Shown here: positions 15,853 through 24,914 of the stretch, piece after piece
How the letters are laid out: every line of letters begins with the position of its first letter
Position numbering within the stretch: position 1 is the first letter of the stretch
The notes under the pieces: generated by a model
Database searches by the model: none
Told to the model about the DNA's origin: nothing
What the model saw: the letters and a program-made list of their open reading frames with translations, nothing else
DNA from: Alteribacter populi
GTDB taxonomy: Bacteria > Bacillota > Bacilli > Bacillales > Salisediminibacteriaceae
Assembly (NCBI RefSeq): GCF_002352765.1
Contig: NZ_KZ293963.1
Span: 3,064,559 to 3,128,558 of the forward strand
Direction of reading: 5' to 3'
Length of the DNA stretch: 64,000 nt
Position numbers and translations under genes: made by a program

Positions 15853-17973
15853 ATGGAACGATTACACTTTATATTAGAGGAGATTCAAAAAGGCCGGGGA
15901 CAAATGCTGTCAAATCCCTTCGTTACGTTGCTAATCCGGTTCTTACATAGTAACGACCTACGTTCCGATCTCCGTGGCTCCTGTGCCTCGATCTTCTCGG
16001 CCTTGATTGTCATCCTTTTTATAATAATTAGTTGGACTTCTTATGTTAGTGCTGAAAAAGAAGAGCCTTTGGTTGTTGCCTACAACCCAAAATTACCTCC
16101 TTTCCATTTTGATAAAGGGCAAGGTGATGCGGGGTTTTCGATTGACTTAATGAATGGGTTAGCTGAGAGGATGGATCGCGACGTCATATACGTGCAGTAC
16201 TCACAGACAGAGGCTATTAATCGGTTGCAAAATGGTGATGTAGACGTTATTTTAAGTGCATATTTTAATGAAGATCATGCGCGAATTATGGAGTTTACTG
16301 ACTCGTATTTAAGCACTTCTGTTGGGTTGATCGTTCATGAAAGCAATGATGAAATTGATGGACTCCCACACCTTAGTGAGTCAATTACAGCACTTGAACG
16401 AGACACTTTAGAATATGAATTTCTTCGTAACATTCGCGGTATTCACTATCATACAACGAGTAGTCAACCGACAGCTCTTGAACTTCTAATTAACGGAAGG
16501 GCTAAGGCATTCGTAGGGAATATCTTAACTGCGGATTACCTTCTTGAGGAAAAAGGATTGGCAGATGAATATAAAATGGTGGGTAGTTATCTTCTCCCCA
16601 TTGATTATTCGATGACAGTTCAAAAAGAGAACTATCTTTTAATGGATCAATTGAACCGAGCTATTCGAGAGGTTAAAGGAGACGGGACGTACAGCCAGTT
16701 GTTTGAAAAGTGGTTTGAAAGTGAGAATGAACTTACAGATAAGTTGTGGCTTGCGATTCAAGTGATTGGCTCATTACTTATTCTAATTCTTATTCTATTT
16801 TTACTCGGGATTAAATGGAACAGGCAATTACAGAGGGAAGTAGACAAAAAAACGAATGTGCTGAATGAGTTGAATCAAACGTTGCAAGATCAAGTTGAAC
16901 AGACGAAAAGCAGTGACCAGTTTAAAAAACAAATTCTAAATAGTAGTCCGAGGGGAATTGCGACGGTGGATGATAAAGGTATCATCACTTCGTTTAATGC
17001 GAAAGCAAACGAAATGGCGGGGGTTAAGGGCTCTTCTGTTAATAGGCCCTATCAAGAGGTTAAAATATTAAAGCAACTCCTTGAAGACAAATTTGAACAT
17101 GTATTTACATCAAAGCATTTGTTTCTTGGAGAGGATGCGATATGGCAACGAAAGGATGACAGGGTTTACTTTTTGCGGTACTATGTTTACCCTCTGTATA
17201 ATTTAGAGAAAAAGATTACTGGGATTATCGTTACGTTTGAAGATGTAACAGAGGAACAAAAACTTCGATTACAAATTTTTGAACAAGAAAAAAACCAGGC
17301 ATTAGGCCGAGTGATTGCAGGGATTGCCCATGAAATAAGGAATCCATTAACGTCAATTAAAACCTTTGTGGAGCTTATTCCGAAAAAATTTAAAAATGAA
17401 CGTTTCCAAAAAGAAATTTCCACTTATGTACCACAGGAAATAGAACGGGTAAGTACGTTAATTGAAGGATTAATCGATTATGCTAAACCCAAGCAATTAA
17501 AAAAAGAGATCATAGAAGTAAGGTCTTTCCTGAATGAGTGTACGATCTTATTTAAACGCACTGCTATGAACAGTGGGATTAATTTGAGATGTGATGCAAG
17601 TCCTCATTTATTTATTGAGGCTGACCAGAATCAGTTAAAGCAAGTAATTATTAATTTAATCATAAATGGGATTGATGCTATGGAAATGACGGAAATGAAG
17701 GAAGAGCAAGTGCTTCATTTAGATGCAATTGAAAGGAACGGTAATGTCATTATTAGTGTTACTGATCAGGGCATAGGGATGACGGAAGAAGAAAGGAAAC
17801 AAGCTCTTGAACCGTTTTTTACGACGAAAACAAAAGGTTCTGGATTAGGACTTGCGATTGTTCAACAATATGTTCGTGAAAATAAAGGTCATCTTTACAT
17901 TGAAAGCAAAGTCGGAGTCGGGACGAACATATGTTTATCTTTTGACAAAGAGAGGGGGGAGTGCATTGAATAA
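15853..17973 (+). CDS. Sensor histidine kinase with extracellular solute-binding domain
   Basis: Membrane sensor kinase, 706 residues from ATG 15853 (AAAGGA 8-9 nt upstream; 15817 and 15847 are alternative starts). Layout: an unusual 45-residue cytoplasmic-like lead, a first membrane segment (ALIVILFIIISW), a type-3 solute-binding domain outside the cell (residues about 70-300, PPFHFDKGQGDAGFSIDL), a second membrane helix (about 304-325), a PAS domain (about 355-470), the H-box AGIAHEIRNPLTS with phospho-acceptor His about 493, the N-box (NLIINGIDAM), then DQGIGM and GSGLGLAI ATP-lid motifs. It overlaps the response-regulator gene by 8 nt and sits beside a TRAP operon. It probably senses the transported solute, as DctB does. 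The ligand is unknown. Confidence 0.88.
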   Translation: MERLHFILEEIQKGRGQMLSNPFVTLLIRFLHSNDLRSDLRGSCASIFSALIVILFIIISWTSYVSAEKEEPLVVAYNPKLPPFHFDKGQGDAGFSIDLMNGLAERMDRDVIYVQYSQTEAINRLQNGDVDVILSAYFNEDHARIMEFTDSYLSTSVGLIVHESNDEIDGLPHLSESITALERDTLEYEFLRNIRGIHYHTTSSQPTALELLINGRAKAFVGNILTADYLLEEKGLADEYKMVGSYLLPIDYSMTVQKENYLLMDQLNRAIREVKGDGTYSQLFEKWFESENELTDKLWLAIQVIGSLLILILILFLLGIKWNRQLQREVDKKTNVLNELNQTLQDQVEQTKSSDQFKKQILNSSPRGIATVDDKGIITSFNAKANEMAGVKGSSVNRPYQEVKILKQLLEDKFEHVFTSKHLFLGEDAIWQRKDDRVYFLRYYVYPLYNLEKKITGIIVTFEDVTEEQKLRLQIFEQEKNQALGRVIAGIAHEIRNPLTSIKTFVELIPKKFKNERFQKEISTYVPQEIERVSTLIEGLIDYAKPKQLKKEIIEVRSFLNECTILFKRTAMNSGINLRCDASPHLFIEADQNQLKQVIINLIINGIDAMEMTEMKEEQVLHLDAIERNGNVIISVTDQGIGMTEEERKQALEPFFTTKTKGSGLGLAIVQQYVRENKGHLYIESKVGVGTNICLSFDKERGECIE

Positions 17974-19318
17974 GATAATCGTGATTGATGATGAAGCTTC
18001 TATATGTTCTTCATTGGAATTTGCATTAGAGGATGAGTGCGAGGTCGTGACGACCACTAATCCCGATCAAGGGCTGAACATGCTGAGAGAGACTAGGTTC
18101 GATGTATGCTTATTGGATCTTAGAATTGGTAATGTTGACGGGCTCAGTGTCTTGCGTCAAATCAAACAAATTAGTCCTGCTACAATCGTGATTATGATTA
18201 CGGCTTATGGAACGATTGCGTCTTCAGTTACAGCCATGAAAGAAGGGGCTTATTCATACATTACGAAGCCAATTAATATGGATGAATTATTCTCTGTTAT
18301 TGATCAAGCTTTTAATTATCAGAAATTAAGCGATCAGGTCGATTATTTAAGTCAGGAGCTGGAGCGGAAGTACGGATATGAAGGTATTATCGGGAGAAGT
18401 GAAGTGTTGAAAGATGTTTTTCATATGATTAATAAAGTGAAAGATGTCGATACGAATGTGCTCATTACTGGTGAGAGTGGGACTGGGAAAGAGCTTGTGG
18501 CTAGAGCCATCCATTTTTCAGGTAAACGAAAGAAGGAACACTTTGAAGTGGTTAACTGTGCTGCTATCCCGGATCAGTTATTAGAAAGTGAATTGTTCGG
18601 ATATGAGAAAGGCGCTTATACTGGAGCTGTCTCGAGTAAAGAAGGTAAATTTCAAATTGCTCACAGAGGCACCATTTTTTTGGATGAAATCGGAGACATG
18701 CCGCTAAGTTTGCAAGCTAAGCTTCTCAGAGTGTTACAGGAGAGAGAAGTGACGAAGCTTGGGTCGAATAAAAACGTTAAAATTGATGTACGAGTCATTG
18801 CGGCTACGAATAAAAATCTTGAAGATGCAGTGAAAAGTGAGGAGTTTCGAGAAGATCTTTACTTTAGGCTGAATGTGTTACAAATTCCATTGCCCCCCCT
18901 TCGTGAGCGTAAAGAAGATATTCCTTATCTGCTCACTCATTTTCTTGAAAAGTTGAACGAGGAAATGGGAAAATCCATTAAAGGCTTAACGAAAGAGGCG
19001 AAGCGAGCTTTAATTAATTACCAGTATCCAGGAAATATCCGTGAATTAGCTAATGTTTTAGAATCGTCTATGGTTCTGGCGGACGGGGAATTCATTTATT
19101 TGTCAGATCTGCCACAACAATTTAAAAGTGGAATGTCTACTTTTGGTGATAGAACGGAGGCGTTAGAAGCACACGTAGGCAAATCTTTAAAAGAAATTGA
19201 GAAAAAATTCATCTTAGCTACTTTGGAACATAATAGTGGTCACCGAAAAAATACAGCGAAAATGCTCGGAATCAGTGAACGAAGCTTGCGAGACAAAATA
19301 AAACTATATGAGGAGTAA
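17966..19318 (+). CDS. NtrC/DctD-type sigma-54-dependent response regulator
   Basis: Transcription activator of 450 residues. The start is TTG 17966, 8 nt inside the kinase gene, preceded by GAGGGGGGAG. Receiver domain 1-120 with phospho-acceptor Asp51 (CLLDLRIG) and conserved Lys in YITKP. AAA+ domain about 140-380 with Walker A GESGTGKE (about 169-176) and the sigma-54-contacting loop GAYTGA (216-221). C-terminal Fis-type helix-turn-helix (NTAKMLGISERSLRDKI). With the kinase it forms a two-component pair. The -24/-12 promoter at 19413, directly downstream, is its obvious target. Confidence 0.93.
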   Translation: MNKIIVIDDEASICSSLEFALEDECEVVTTTNPDQGLNMLRETRFDVCLLDLRIGNVDGLSVLRQIKQISPATIVIMITAYGTIASSVTAMKEGAYSYITKPINMDELFSVIDQAFNYQKLSDQVDYLSQELERKYGYEGIIGRSEVLKDVFHMINKVKDVDTNVLITGESGTGKELVARAIHFSGKRKKEHFEVVNCAAIPDQLLESELFGYEKGAYTGAVSSKEGKFQIAHRGTIFLDEIGDMPLSLQAKLLRVLQEREVTKLGSNKNVKIDVRVIAATNKNLEDAVKSEEFREDLYFRLNVLQIPLPPLRERKEDIPYLLTHFLEKLNEEMGKSIKGLTKEAKRALINYQYPGNIRELANVLESSMVLADGEFIYLSDLPQQFKSGMSTFGDRTEALEAHVGKSLKEIEKKFILATLEHNSGHRKNTAKMLGISERSLRDKIKLYEE

Positions 19319-19326
19319 CTATAGAG

Positions 19327-19366
19327 CGGCAAAATTTGCAGGTGAGGCAAATATTGCCGTTTTTTT
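19327..19366 (+). terminator. Terminator after the response-regulator gene
   Basis: CGGCAAAATTTGC / GCAAATATTGCCG stem with a 7-nt loop and TTTTTTT. It separates the regulatory pair from the TRAP operon. Confidence 0.9.
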
Positions 19367-19412
19367 ATGCCAACCAATAAAAGAGAGCGCTGTCACAAAA
19401 GGATCATAATAA

Positions 19413-19428
19413 TTGGCACAATTTTTGC
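19413..19428 (+). promoter_or_regulatory. Sigma-54 promoter of the TRAP operon
   Basis: TTGGCAC (19413-19419), 5 nt, TTGC (19425-19428). GG and GC are exactly 12 nt apart, as required for -24/-12 elements. The adjacent gene pair encodes a sigma-54 activator with a GAYTGA loop. Expected transcript start is near 19440, some 45 nt before the first gene. The activator's binding site upstream is not obvious. Confidence 0.88.
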
Positions 19429-19484
19429 ATTATTAAAGTTATAAGGTTAATACAAAATAATTTACTTATATGGGGGTAGATGAG

Positions 19485-20495
19485 ATGAAGAAGATATTGA
19501 GTTTACTTGTTGCTATGCTCTTATTTGTAGTTGCATGTGGCGATGAAGATACTGAAACAGGTGAGGAAAATGGAGAAGGAGATGATACAGATGCAGGCCA
19601 AATGGAATTAGATGATTTGTTTGTAACTGTTGCCACAGGCGGTACATCTGGCGTATATTACCCGATTGGTGGTGCGGTTTCAAACATTATTGAAGGAGAA
19701 TTGGGCATTGATTCTTCCGTTCAGGCAACTGGTGCATCGGTGGAAAACATTAATTTAATTGAAAGTGGAAGAGCAGAGTTGGCTATTACAATGGCAGATG
19801 CAGTCCTTCAAGCATATGAGGGTAGTGGAGAATTTGATGGAGAAGAACCGGTCGATTCTTTAAGAGGACTTGCGGCTTTATATCCGAACTTTGTACAGGT
19901 TGTAACAACTGAAGACTCTAGTATTGAAACTTTTGAAGATTTACAAGGAAAAAGTGTCGGGGTAGGTGCTCCGAACTCTGGTGTTGAACTCAATGCACGC
20001 ATGGTATTAGAAGCACACGGGATGTCTTATGATGACATAAATGAAGATTACCTCTCTTACGCTGAAGCAATTGATCAAATTAAGAATGGAATGGTTGATG
20101 CAGCATTTGTTACGAGTGGTGTGCCAAATGCAACGGTCATCGACTTGGACACGACACATGACGCTAAGATAGTCCCGATTGAAGGAGAAGCGATGGACTA
20201 CTTGGAGGAGAACTATCCATTCTTTTCAGCAGAAATGATTCCGGCAGACGCTTACGGAAATGAGGAAGAAATTTCGACAGCAGCTATTACGAACTTGCTT
20301 CTTATCTCAAACGATATTTCAGAAGATGCAACGTATGAAATTACGAAAGCGCTCTTTGAAAACCTTGATGCGATCCAAGGGTCTCATAATGCAGCTCAGG
20401 AAATCACACTGGAAACAGTAGAAGTAGGGATGCCGGTGCCACTTCACCCAGGCGCGGAGCGTTATTTTGAAGAGGTAGGTGCTTTAGAAGAATAG
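19485..20495 (+). CDS. TAXI-family TRAP transporter solute-binding lipoprotein
   Basis: Extracellular receptor of a TRAP transporter, 336 residues. ATG 19485 follows GGGGGT by 8 nt. A lipoprotein signal peptide (MKKILSLLVAMLLFVVAC) ends at the lipobox Cys. It is followed by an acidic, low-complexity linker (DEDTETGEENGEGDDTD) and the TAXI domain, with its typical start TVATGGTSGVYYPIGGAVSN and GKSVGVGAPNSG. Family members bind small organic acids such as glutamate; the substrate here is not predictable. First gene of the sigma-54 operon. Confidence 0.93.
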   Translation: MKKILSLLVAMLLFVVACGDEDTETGEENGEGDDTDAGQMELDDLFVTVATGGTSGVYYPIGGAVSNIIEGELGIDSSVQATGASVENINLIESGRAELAITMADAVLQAYEGSGEFDGEEPVDSLRGLAALYPNFVQVVTTEDSSIETFEDLQGKSVGVGAPNSGVELNARMVLEAHGMSYDDINEDYLSYAEAIDQIKNGMVDAAFVTSGVPNATVIDLDTTHDAKIVPIEGEAMDYLEENYPFFSAEMIPADAYGNEEEISTAAITNLLLISNDISEDATYEITKALFENLDAIQGSHNAAQEITLETVEVGMPVPLHPGAERYFEEVGALEE

Positions 20496-20566
20496 ATTGG
20501 ATTTATGTGTAGAGAGAAGGGGATACCTTCTCTCTATCCTCTATTTCTTTGTCGGGGGAGCGACAT

Positions 20567-21007
20567 ATGAAAGCATTAGTTATTATTTCATTATTACTCA
20601 TATCTGGATGCAGCGATACGGATTCGTGGACATTGATCGTTAATAGTGCAGACCAGACCTATATTGAGAAAGAGATTCAAAGTGGAGATGAAATCATAAT
20701 GAGTTGGATTCATTCTGTGGAAAAAACACCATGGAGGGAGACCTACCAAGTGAATGAGAATGGTGAGTGGGTGCTTATCGAAACGGCTTTTGAATCTTTT
20801 GGTGCAGGGGTATCACATGAATTGGGGACCATGACGATTGAAGACGGAGAGGTCATTGTTCGAGATCTAGAAGAAATGGTGCCTGAGATTACTTGGATTC
20901 ACTCACATAATGCAAAATATACTGTCTACTTTAATGAAGAATCTCTTATTGAAACAGGAGACTTACCTCACCATATCCCGATTGAAATAATTATTGAAAA
21001 GGGGTGA
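20567..21007 (+). CDS. DUF1850 lipoprotein of TAXI-TRAP operon
   Basis: Small protein of 146 residues. ATG 20567 has GGGGGAG 6 nt upstream. The signal peptide MKALVIISLLLISGC has a lipobox Cys. The body has the conserved WIHSVEKTPWRETY and FGAGVSHELG motifs of DUF1850, a family found almost only beside TAXI-TRAP permeases. Its role is unknown; it may help the receptor or a membrane subunit. It overlaps the permease gene if that starts at GTG 21004. Confidence 0.85.
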   Translation: MKALVIISLLLISGCSDTDSWTLIVNSADQTYIEKEIQSGDEIIMSWIHSVEKTPWRETYQVNENGEWVLIETAFESFGAGVSHELGTMTIEDGEVIVRDLEEMVPEITWIHSHNAKYTVYFNEESLIETGDLPHHIPIEIIIEKG

Positions 21008-21012
21008 ATTTT

Positions 21013-22992
21013 TTGGAAAAAAAGAAGCAAATAATAGATGAACCGCAAATAACAGAAAATCAGCAGGGAGTATTAGAAAAATATTCAGCCGAATCGCGCT
21101 ACCGAATATTTTCAAATAAAACCATTGCTATCATCGTAACTATTCTAGCGATTTCATTATCGCTCTATCATATGTATACGTCTTATTTCGGTACACCTGT
21201 TACATTGCAGCACCGCTCGCTGCATGTTGCAGTTATACTTGGGCTCGTATTTTTACTTTACCCGCCATTTAAAAAAGCAAGCCGAACAAAGCTGCCATGG
21301 TACGACATGCTGTTTGTGTTGATGGCTTTTTCCACGTCGGTCTATATTTTTATAGATTATTTGGGCATTGTCAATCGGGGTGGCATGCCAAATACGTATG
21401 ATTTAGTTTTTGGTGTTATCCTTGTGCTGCTAGTGTTGGAGGCTGCACGTAGGGTAACTGGTTGGGGATTACCCACGCTAGGGATACTGTTTATTTTATA
21501 CGGTCTGTTCGGACGTGAAATGTCGGGTATATTCAGACATCGGGGTTACACGTGGGATGAAATCGTTAATTTTATGTATGTAACGACGGAAGGTGTATAC
21601 GGCACCGCGGTCGGAGTGTCAGCTACTTATATTTTCCTATTTATTTTATTTGGAGCATTTCTATCGAAGTCAGGGATGGGGCAGTTCTTTAACGATATGG
21701 CTCTTGCCATCGCTGGGCAAACAAGAGGCGGTCCCGCAAAAGTGTCCGTTATAGCTAGTGGCTTCTTAGGAAGCATTAACGGAGCAGCCGTAGCGAATGT
21801 TGTAACTACAGGCTCTTTTACAATTCCTCTTATGAAAAAAATCGGGTATAGCCGAAATTTTGCAGGTGCGGTGGAAAGTGCAGCCTCTGTTGGCGGACAA
21901 ATTCTTCCACCGATTATGGGTGCAGCCGCATTTATCATGGCAGAAATGCTTGGCATCCCTTATAGCCAGATTGTGTTAGCAGCCTTACTGCCTGCGTTAT
22001 TGTTTTACTTGGGCATTATCGTCCAAATTCACTTACGTGCTACGAAACAGGGGTTAAAAGGGATATCCAGAGAAAATCTTCCTCGTGTATATGAAGTTCT
22101 AAAAGAGCGCGGACACTTGCTTATTCCACTGGTATTCTTACTTTATATGCTCTTCATGAGCGGGCGTACGATTATTTATTCTGCGCTCTTGACCATTATC
22201 GTCACGATTATCGTTGCCATGGTTAGAAAAACGACACGAATGTCTTTACGGGATATTCTCGATGCCTTAGAGCAAGGGGCTCGAATGGCGGTTAGCGTTG
22301 CTGTTGCCTGTGCTTCAGTTGGAATCGTCGTCGGTGTTGCTACTATGACAGGCTTTGGGCTAAAGCTTGCTAACGGTATCGTCACATTAGGTGGAGAAAG
22401 TTTATTCCTCACACTGGTCTTTACAATGATTGCTTGTATTGTCCTTGGCATGGGGTTACCGAGTATTCCAACGTATATCATTACTGCTACCATGGCTGCT
22501 CCAGCTCTTGTTACGCTTGGAATCGAACCCTTAGTTGCTCACCTATTTGTGTTTTACTTTGGTCTTTTTGCCAATATTACACCACCTGTTGCCCTTGCCG
22601 CCTTTGCTGCAGCAGGAGTATCTGGTGGAAACCAGATGAGGACCGGCTTTGTCTCAATGAAACTCGCGATTGCCGGCTTCATTGTGCCATATATGTTCGT
22701 GTATAATAATTCTCTCTTGCTTCTGGACACTTCGTTTGTAGATGGAACCCTCGTCGTCATTACGGCAGTTGCAGGCGTAATTATGCTCGGGGCTGCAGCA
22801 GAAGGTTATTTGTTTGCTAGTATTAATCCGATTGTAAGAATCGTGTTGTTTGGCGGGGCATTACTCTTTATGAACCCTAATCTAATTCAGGATATTATCG
22901 GAGTTACGATTATTGCCTTCGTTTGGTTCGTCCAGTGGCAGAAGGGCAAAAAACAAGGAAATATTGAACCGAAACAAGTACAGCAAGCATAG
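21013..22992 (+). CDS. TRAP transporter fused permease (small and large membrane subunits)
   Basis: Sodium- or proton-driven solute importer, about 659 residues. TTG 21013 fits the GGGG ribosome-binding site; GTG 21004 is the alternative. After a short hydrophilic start come about four helices equivalent to the DctQ subunit, then a DctM-like domain with many helices and repeated signatures (ASGFLGSINGAAVANVVTTGSFTIP in two parts, GGQILPPIMGAAAFIMAE, GMGLPSIPTYI, ITPPVALAAFAAAG). Fusion of Q and M is usual in the TAXI subgroup. It is the last gene of the operon and ends with a charged tail. Confidence 0.93.
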   Translation: MEKKKQIIDEPQITENQQGVLEKYSAESRYRIFSNKTIAIIVTILAISLSLYHMYTSYFGTPVTLQHRSLHVAVILGLVFLLYPPFKKASRTKLPWYDMLFVLMAFSTSVYIFIDYLGIVNRGGMPNTYDLVFGVILVLLVLEAARRVTGWGLPTLGILFILYGLFGREMSGIFRHRGYTWDEIVNFMYVTTEGVYGTAVGVSATYIFLFILFGAFLSKSGMGQFFNDMALAIAGQTRGGPAKVSVIASGFLGSINGAAVANVVTTGSFTIPLMKKIGYSRNFAGAVESAASVGGQILPPIMGAAAFIMAEMLGIPYSQIVLAALLPALLFYLGIIVQIHLRATKQGLKGISRENLPRVYEVLKERGHLLIPLVFLLYMLFMSGRTIIYSALLTIIVTIIVAMVRKTTRMSLRDILDALEQGARMAVSVAVACASVGIVVGVATMTGFGLKLANGIVTLGGESLFLTLVFTMIACIVLGMGLPSIPTYIITATMAAPALVTLGIEPLVAHLFVFYFGLFANITPPVALAAFAAAGVSGGNQMRTGFVSMKLAIAGFIVPYMFVYNNSLLLLDTSFVDGTLVVITAVAGVIMLGAAAEGYLFASINPIVRIVLFGGALLFMNPNLIQDIIGVTIIAFVWFVQWQKGKKQGNIEPKQVQQA

Positions 22993-23188
22993 AAGGATTT
23001 TAGTCTTACAGGGAAAGTGAGTCATTGTACTCGCACCGAATAAAGGATAAGGAAGACCGTACTTCAGGAACTGGCAGAATCGTCAATATTACCTCATCCC
23101 ATCTAAGAGCCTGTAGTGGACCTGGTCTAATCCAATACGTAGGTGATTGGACAAATGATCGTCAAAAGGCATATTAGTGATAATATAT
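22993..23188. other. Spacer after the TRAP operon
   Basis: About 196 bp without a recognisable gene, followed by the terminator at 23189 and then about 250 bp of AT-rich sequence up to the MgtC-like gene. No promoter stands out. Confidence 0.5.
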
Positions 23189-23219
23189 AAAACCACTCGA
23201 GTAATGTCGAGTGGTTTTT
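23189..23219 (+). terminator. Terminator downstream of the TRAP operon
   Basis: AAAACCACTCGA / TCGAGTGGTTTT with loop GTAATG and a T-rich end. A 12-bp stem rich in A and T at the base, so it could work in both directions. Confidence 0.88.
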
Positions 23220-23473
23220 GTGTTTTTAGAAATTATATTTGCTTAAGGTTGTGAATTTATTTTTGAGGTTTGAGTTATATCTATATCCACCGTCTTAGAG
23301 ATCGAGGTCATCTTAGACTCTTAATTTTAGGAATTAAGAAGGATTCTGGAGGGTTTTGTAGTAATAGACAAGTCATGGATAATTAAAAACGAGTAAAATG
23401 AGATGAATGTATTATTTAACACAGTTTTTTGGCAATGCCGTTTTTATATAGTGATGAATCAGGGGGATAAACG

Positions 23474-24205
23474 ATGGAAACATTATGGATTGAACACGAA
23501 GGAGTTGTCATGACTTTACGACTCCTGCTCGCTGCAGTATTAGGCGGACTCATTGGGATTGAACGTGAGTACCATCACCACCCGGCAGGATTTCGAACTC
23601 ATCTACTTGTAAGTGTTGGTTCTTGTTTAATTATGCTACTCGCTTTTTTTGGGTTTGATGCGTATATCGCCACCAAGGATCCGGAGATCATCACGTTTGA
23701 TCCATCTCGTTTGGCTGCTTACGTTGTTAGTGGAATTGGATTTTTGGGTGCGGGGACGATTTTAGTTCAAGGGTATACCGTTAGAGGGCTTACTACAGCA
23801 GCATCGATATGGGTTGTGGCAGGGATTGGTTTATCTGTAGGTGCAGGTATGTACTTTTCTGCATCTATTGCGACAATCATCGTTATTTTAAGTTTATTTC
23901 TTTTAGGTAAGGTCGACTTGTTCGTTTTGAATCGGAGTGAGAAAAAAATAGTCTACGTTATGGTAGAAGAAAAGCATAGTGAATTAAGCACGTTAATTCA
24001 AAAACTTGAATCGCTGCGTATAATCGTTAAAGAAGTACGAGGGGAGAAAAAAGAGCGTATTAATGAAAGTCCGAAGATTGAATATCGCTTTCGGGTGGAA
24101 TATGAAAAGAGAGAGCAACTTCTTAACTTCATGGATGCAGCTACGGTATTGCCATTTGTAGATGAAACATATATCGAGACAAAATCGAATGAACAGAAAA
24201 AATGA
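23474..24205 (+). CDS. MgtC/SapB-family membrane protein
   Basis: Membrane protein of 243 residues, ATG 23474 with GGGGGAT upstream. The MgtC domain (residues about 10-150) has four to five hydrophobic helices and the hallmark motifs LGGLIGIERE, GFRTHLLVSVGS, SGIGFLGAGTIL and VRGLTTAASIW, with conserved charged and polar residues. The C-terminal 80 residues are hydrophilic and may form a small ACT-like domain. In other bacteria the family is linked to growth at low magnesium and to ATP synthase control. Its role in Bacillaceae is unclear. Monocistronic. Confidence 0.9.
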   Translation: METLWIEHEGVVMTLRLLLAAVLGGLIGIEREYHHHPAGFRTHLLVSVGSCLIMLLAFFGFDAYIATKDPEIITFDPSRLAAYVVSGIGFLGAGTILVQGYTVRGLTTAASIWVVAGIGLSVGAGMYFSASIATIIVILSLFLLGKVDLFVLNRSEKKIVYVMVEEKHSELSTLIQKLESLRIIVKEVRGEKKERINESPKIEYRFRVEYEKREQLLNFMDAATVLPFVDETYIETKSNEQKK

Positions 24206-24310
24206 AGGCAATAATGGTGAAGAAACATGTTTAAGATAAATGGGGTTGACTAAACTCTTTTATCGATAAGCCGGCTTCTTGCGCTTTTCTTAAATTGCTG
24301 TGCAAAAATA

Positions 24311-24370
24311 TTGCAAATGAAATAAATATGAGTATAATAAAATTAAAGTCAAAGATAGTCAAAGTCAAAC
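24311..24370 (+). promoter_or_regulatory. ctsR promoter with CtsR operator
   Basis: TTGCAA (24311-24316), 16-bp spacer, TATAAT (24333-24338). Directly after it come the heptad repeats AGTCAAA-GAT-AGTCAAA (24347-24363) and a further GTCAAA (24364-24369). This is the known CtsR operator pattern (A/G)GTCAAA-NAN-(A/G)GTCAAA. Its position over the transcript start predicts autorepression of ctsR-mcsA-mcsB-clpC, relieved by heat or protein stress. Confidence 0.92.
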
Positions 24371-24414
24371 TATCTGACAATAAGCAAGGTCCAGGTCGCA
24401 AGGAGGCTGAGGCG

Positions 24415-24876
24415 ATGCGCAATATTTCCGACGTCATTGAAGGCTATTTAAAAGGGATCATTGATCAAAGTGATCAAGGCTTAATTGAAATTAAACGGAG
24501 TGAACTTGCTGAGCACTTCGAATGCGTCCCGTCTCAAATAAATTATGTGATTAGTACACGTTTTACACTGGAAAAGGGATATATTGTGGAGAGTAAGCGA
24601 GGTGGTGGCGGGTATATTCGGATTATGAAGGTGAAAGCAGATGGGCAAAAGGAATTATTTGATCAAATGCTTTCGATTATTGGCAGCCAAATAGCCCAAA
24701 ACTCAGCTTCTAACATCATTGAAAGGTTAATGGAAGAAGGAGCGATTTCCAAGAGAGAAGCAAATCTTATGCTTAGCGTCATTGATCGATCTGTCATTCG
24801 TTTACCGTTGCCTGCAAGGGATGAGTTTCGAGCGGAATTAATGATGTCGATGATATCCGCGTTAAAATATCGTTAG
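24415..24876 (+). CDS. ctsR: Transcriptional repressor CtsR
   Basis: Class III heat-shock repressor, 153 residues. ATG 24415 is set by AAGGAGG 8 nt upstream; in-frame starts further up overlap the operator. The N-terminal winged helix-turn-helix contains ELAEHFECVPSQINYVISTRF and the glycine-rich wing KRGGGGYIRI, which senses heat and carries the Arg targeted by McsB in B. subtilis. The C-terminal helices dimerise. First gene of the ctsR-mcsA-mcsB-clpC operon. Confidence 0.97.
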   Translation: MRNISDVIEGYLKGIIDQSDQGLIEIKRSELAEHFECVPSQINYVISTRFTLEKGYIVESKRGGGGYIRIMKVKADGQKELFDQMLSIIGSQIAQNSASNIIERLMEEGAISKREANLMLSVIDRSVIRLPLPARDEFRAELMMSMISALKYR

Positions 24877-24914
24877 TTGTATAAAATGTGTTGATGAGGA
24901 GGGGTTGGGTTAGA

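Noticed and set aside
22434..22706. 90-codon frame inside the TRAP permease gene
   Set aside because: It is an alternative frame of the permease, which has clear family motifs in its own frame.
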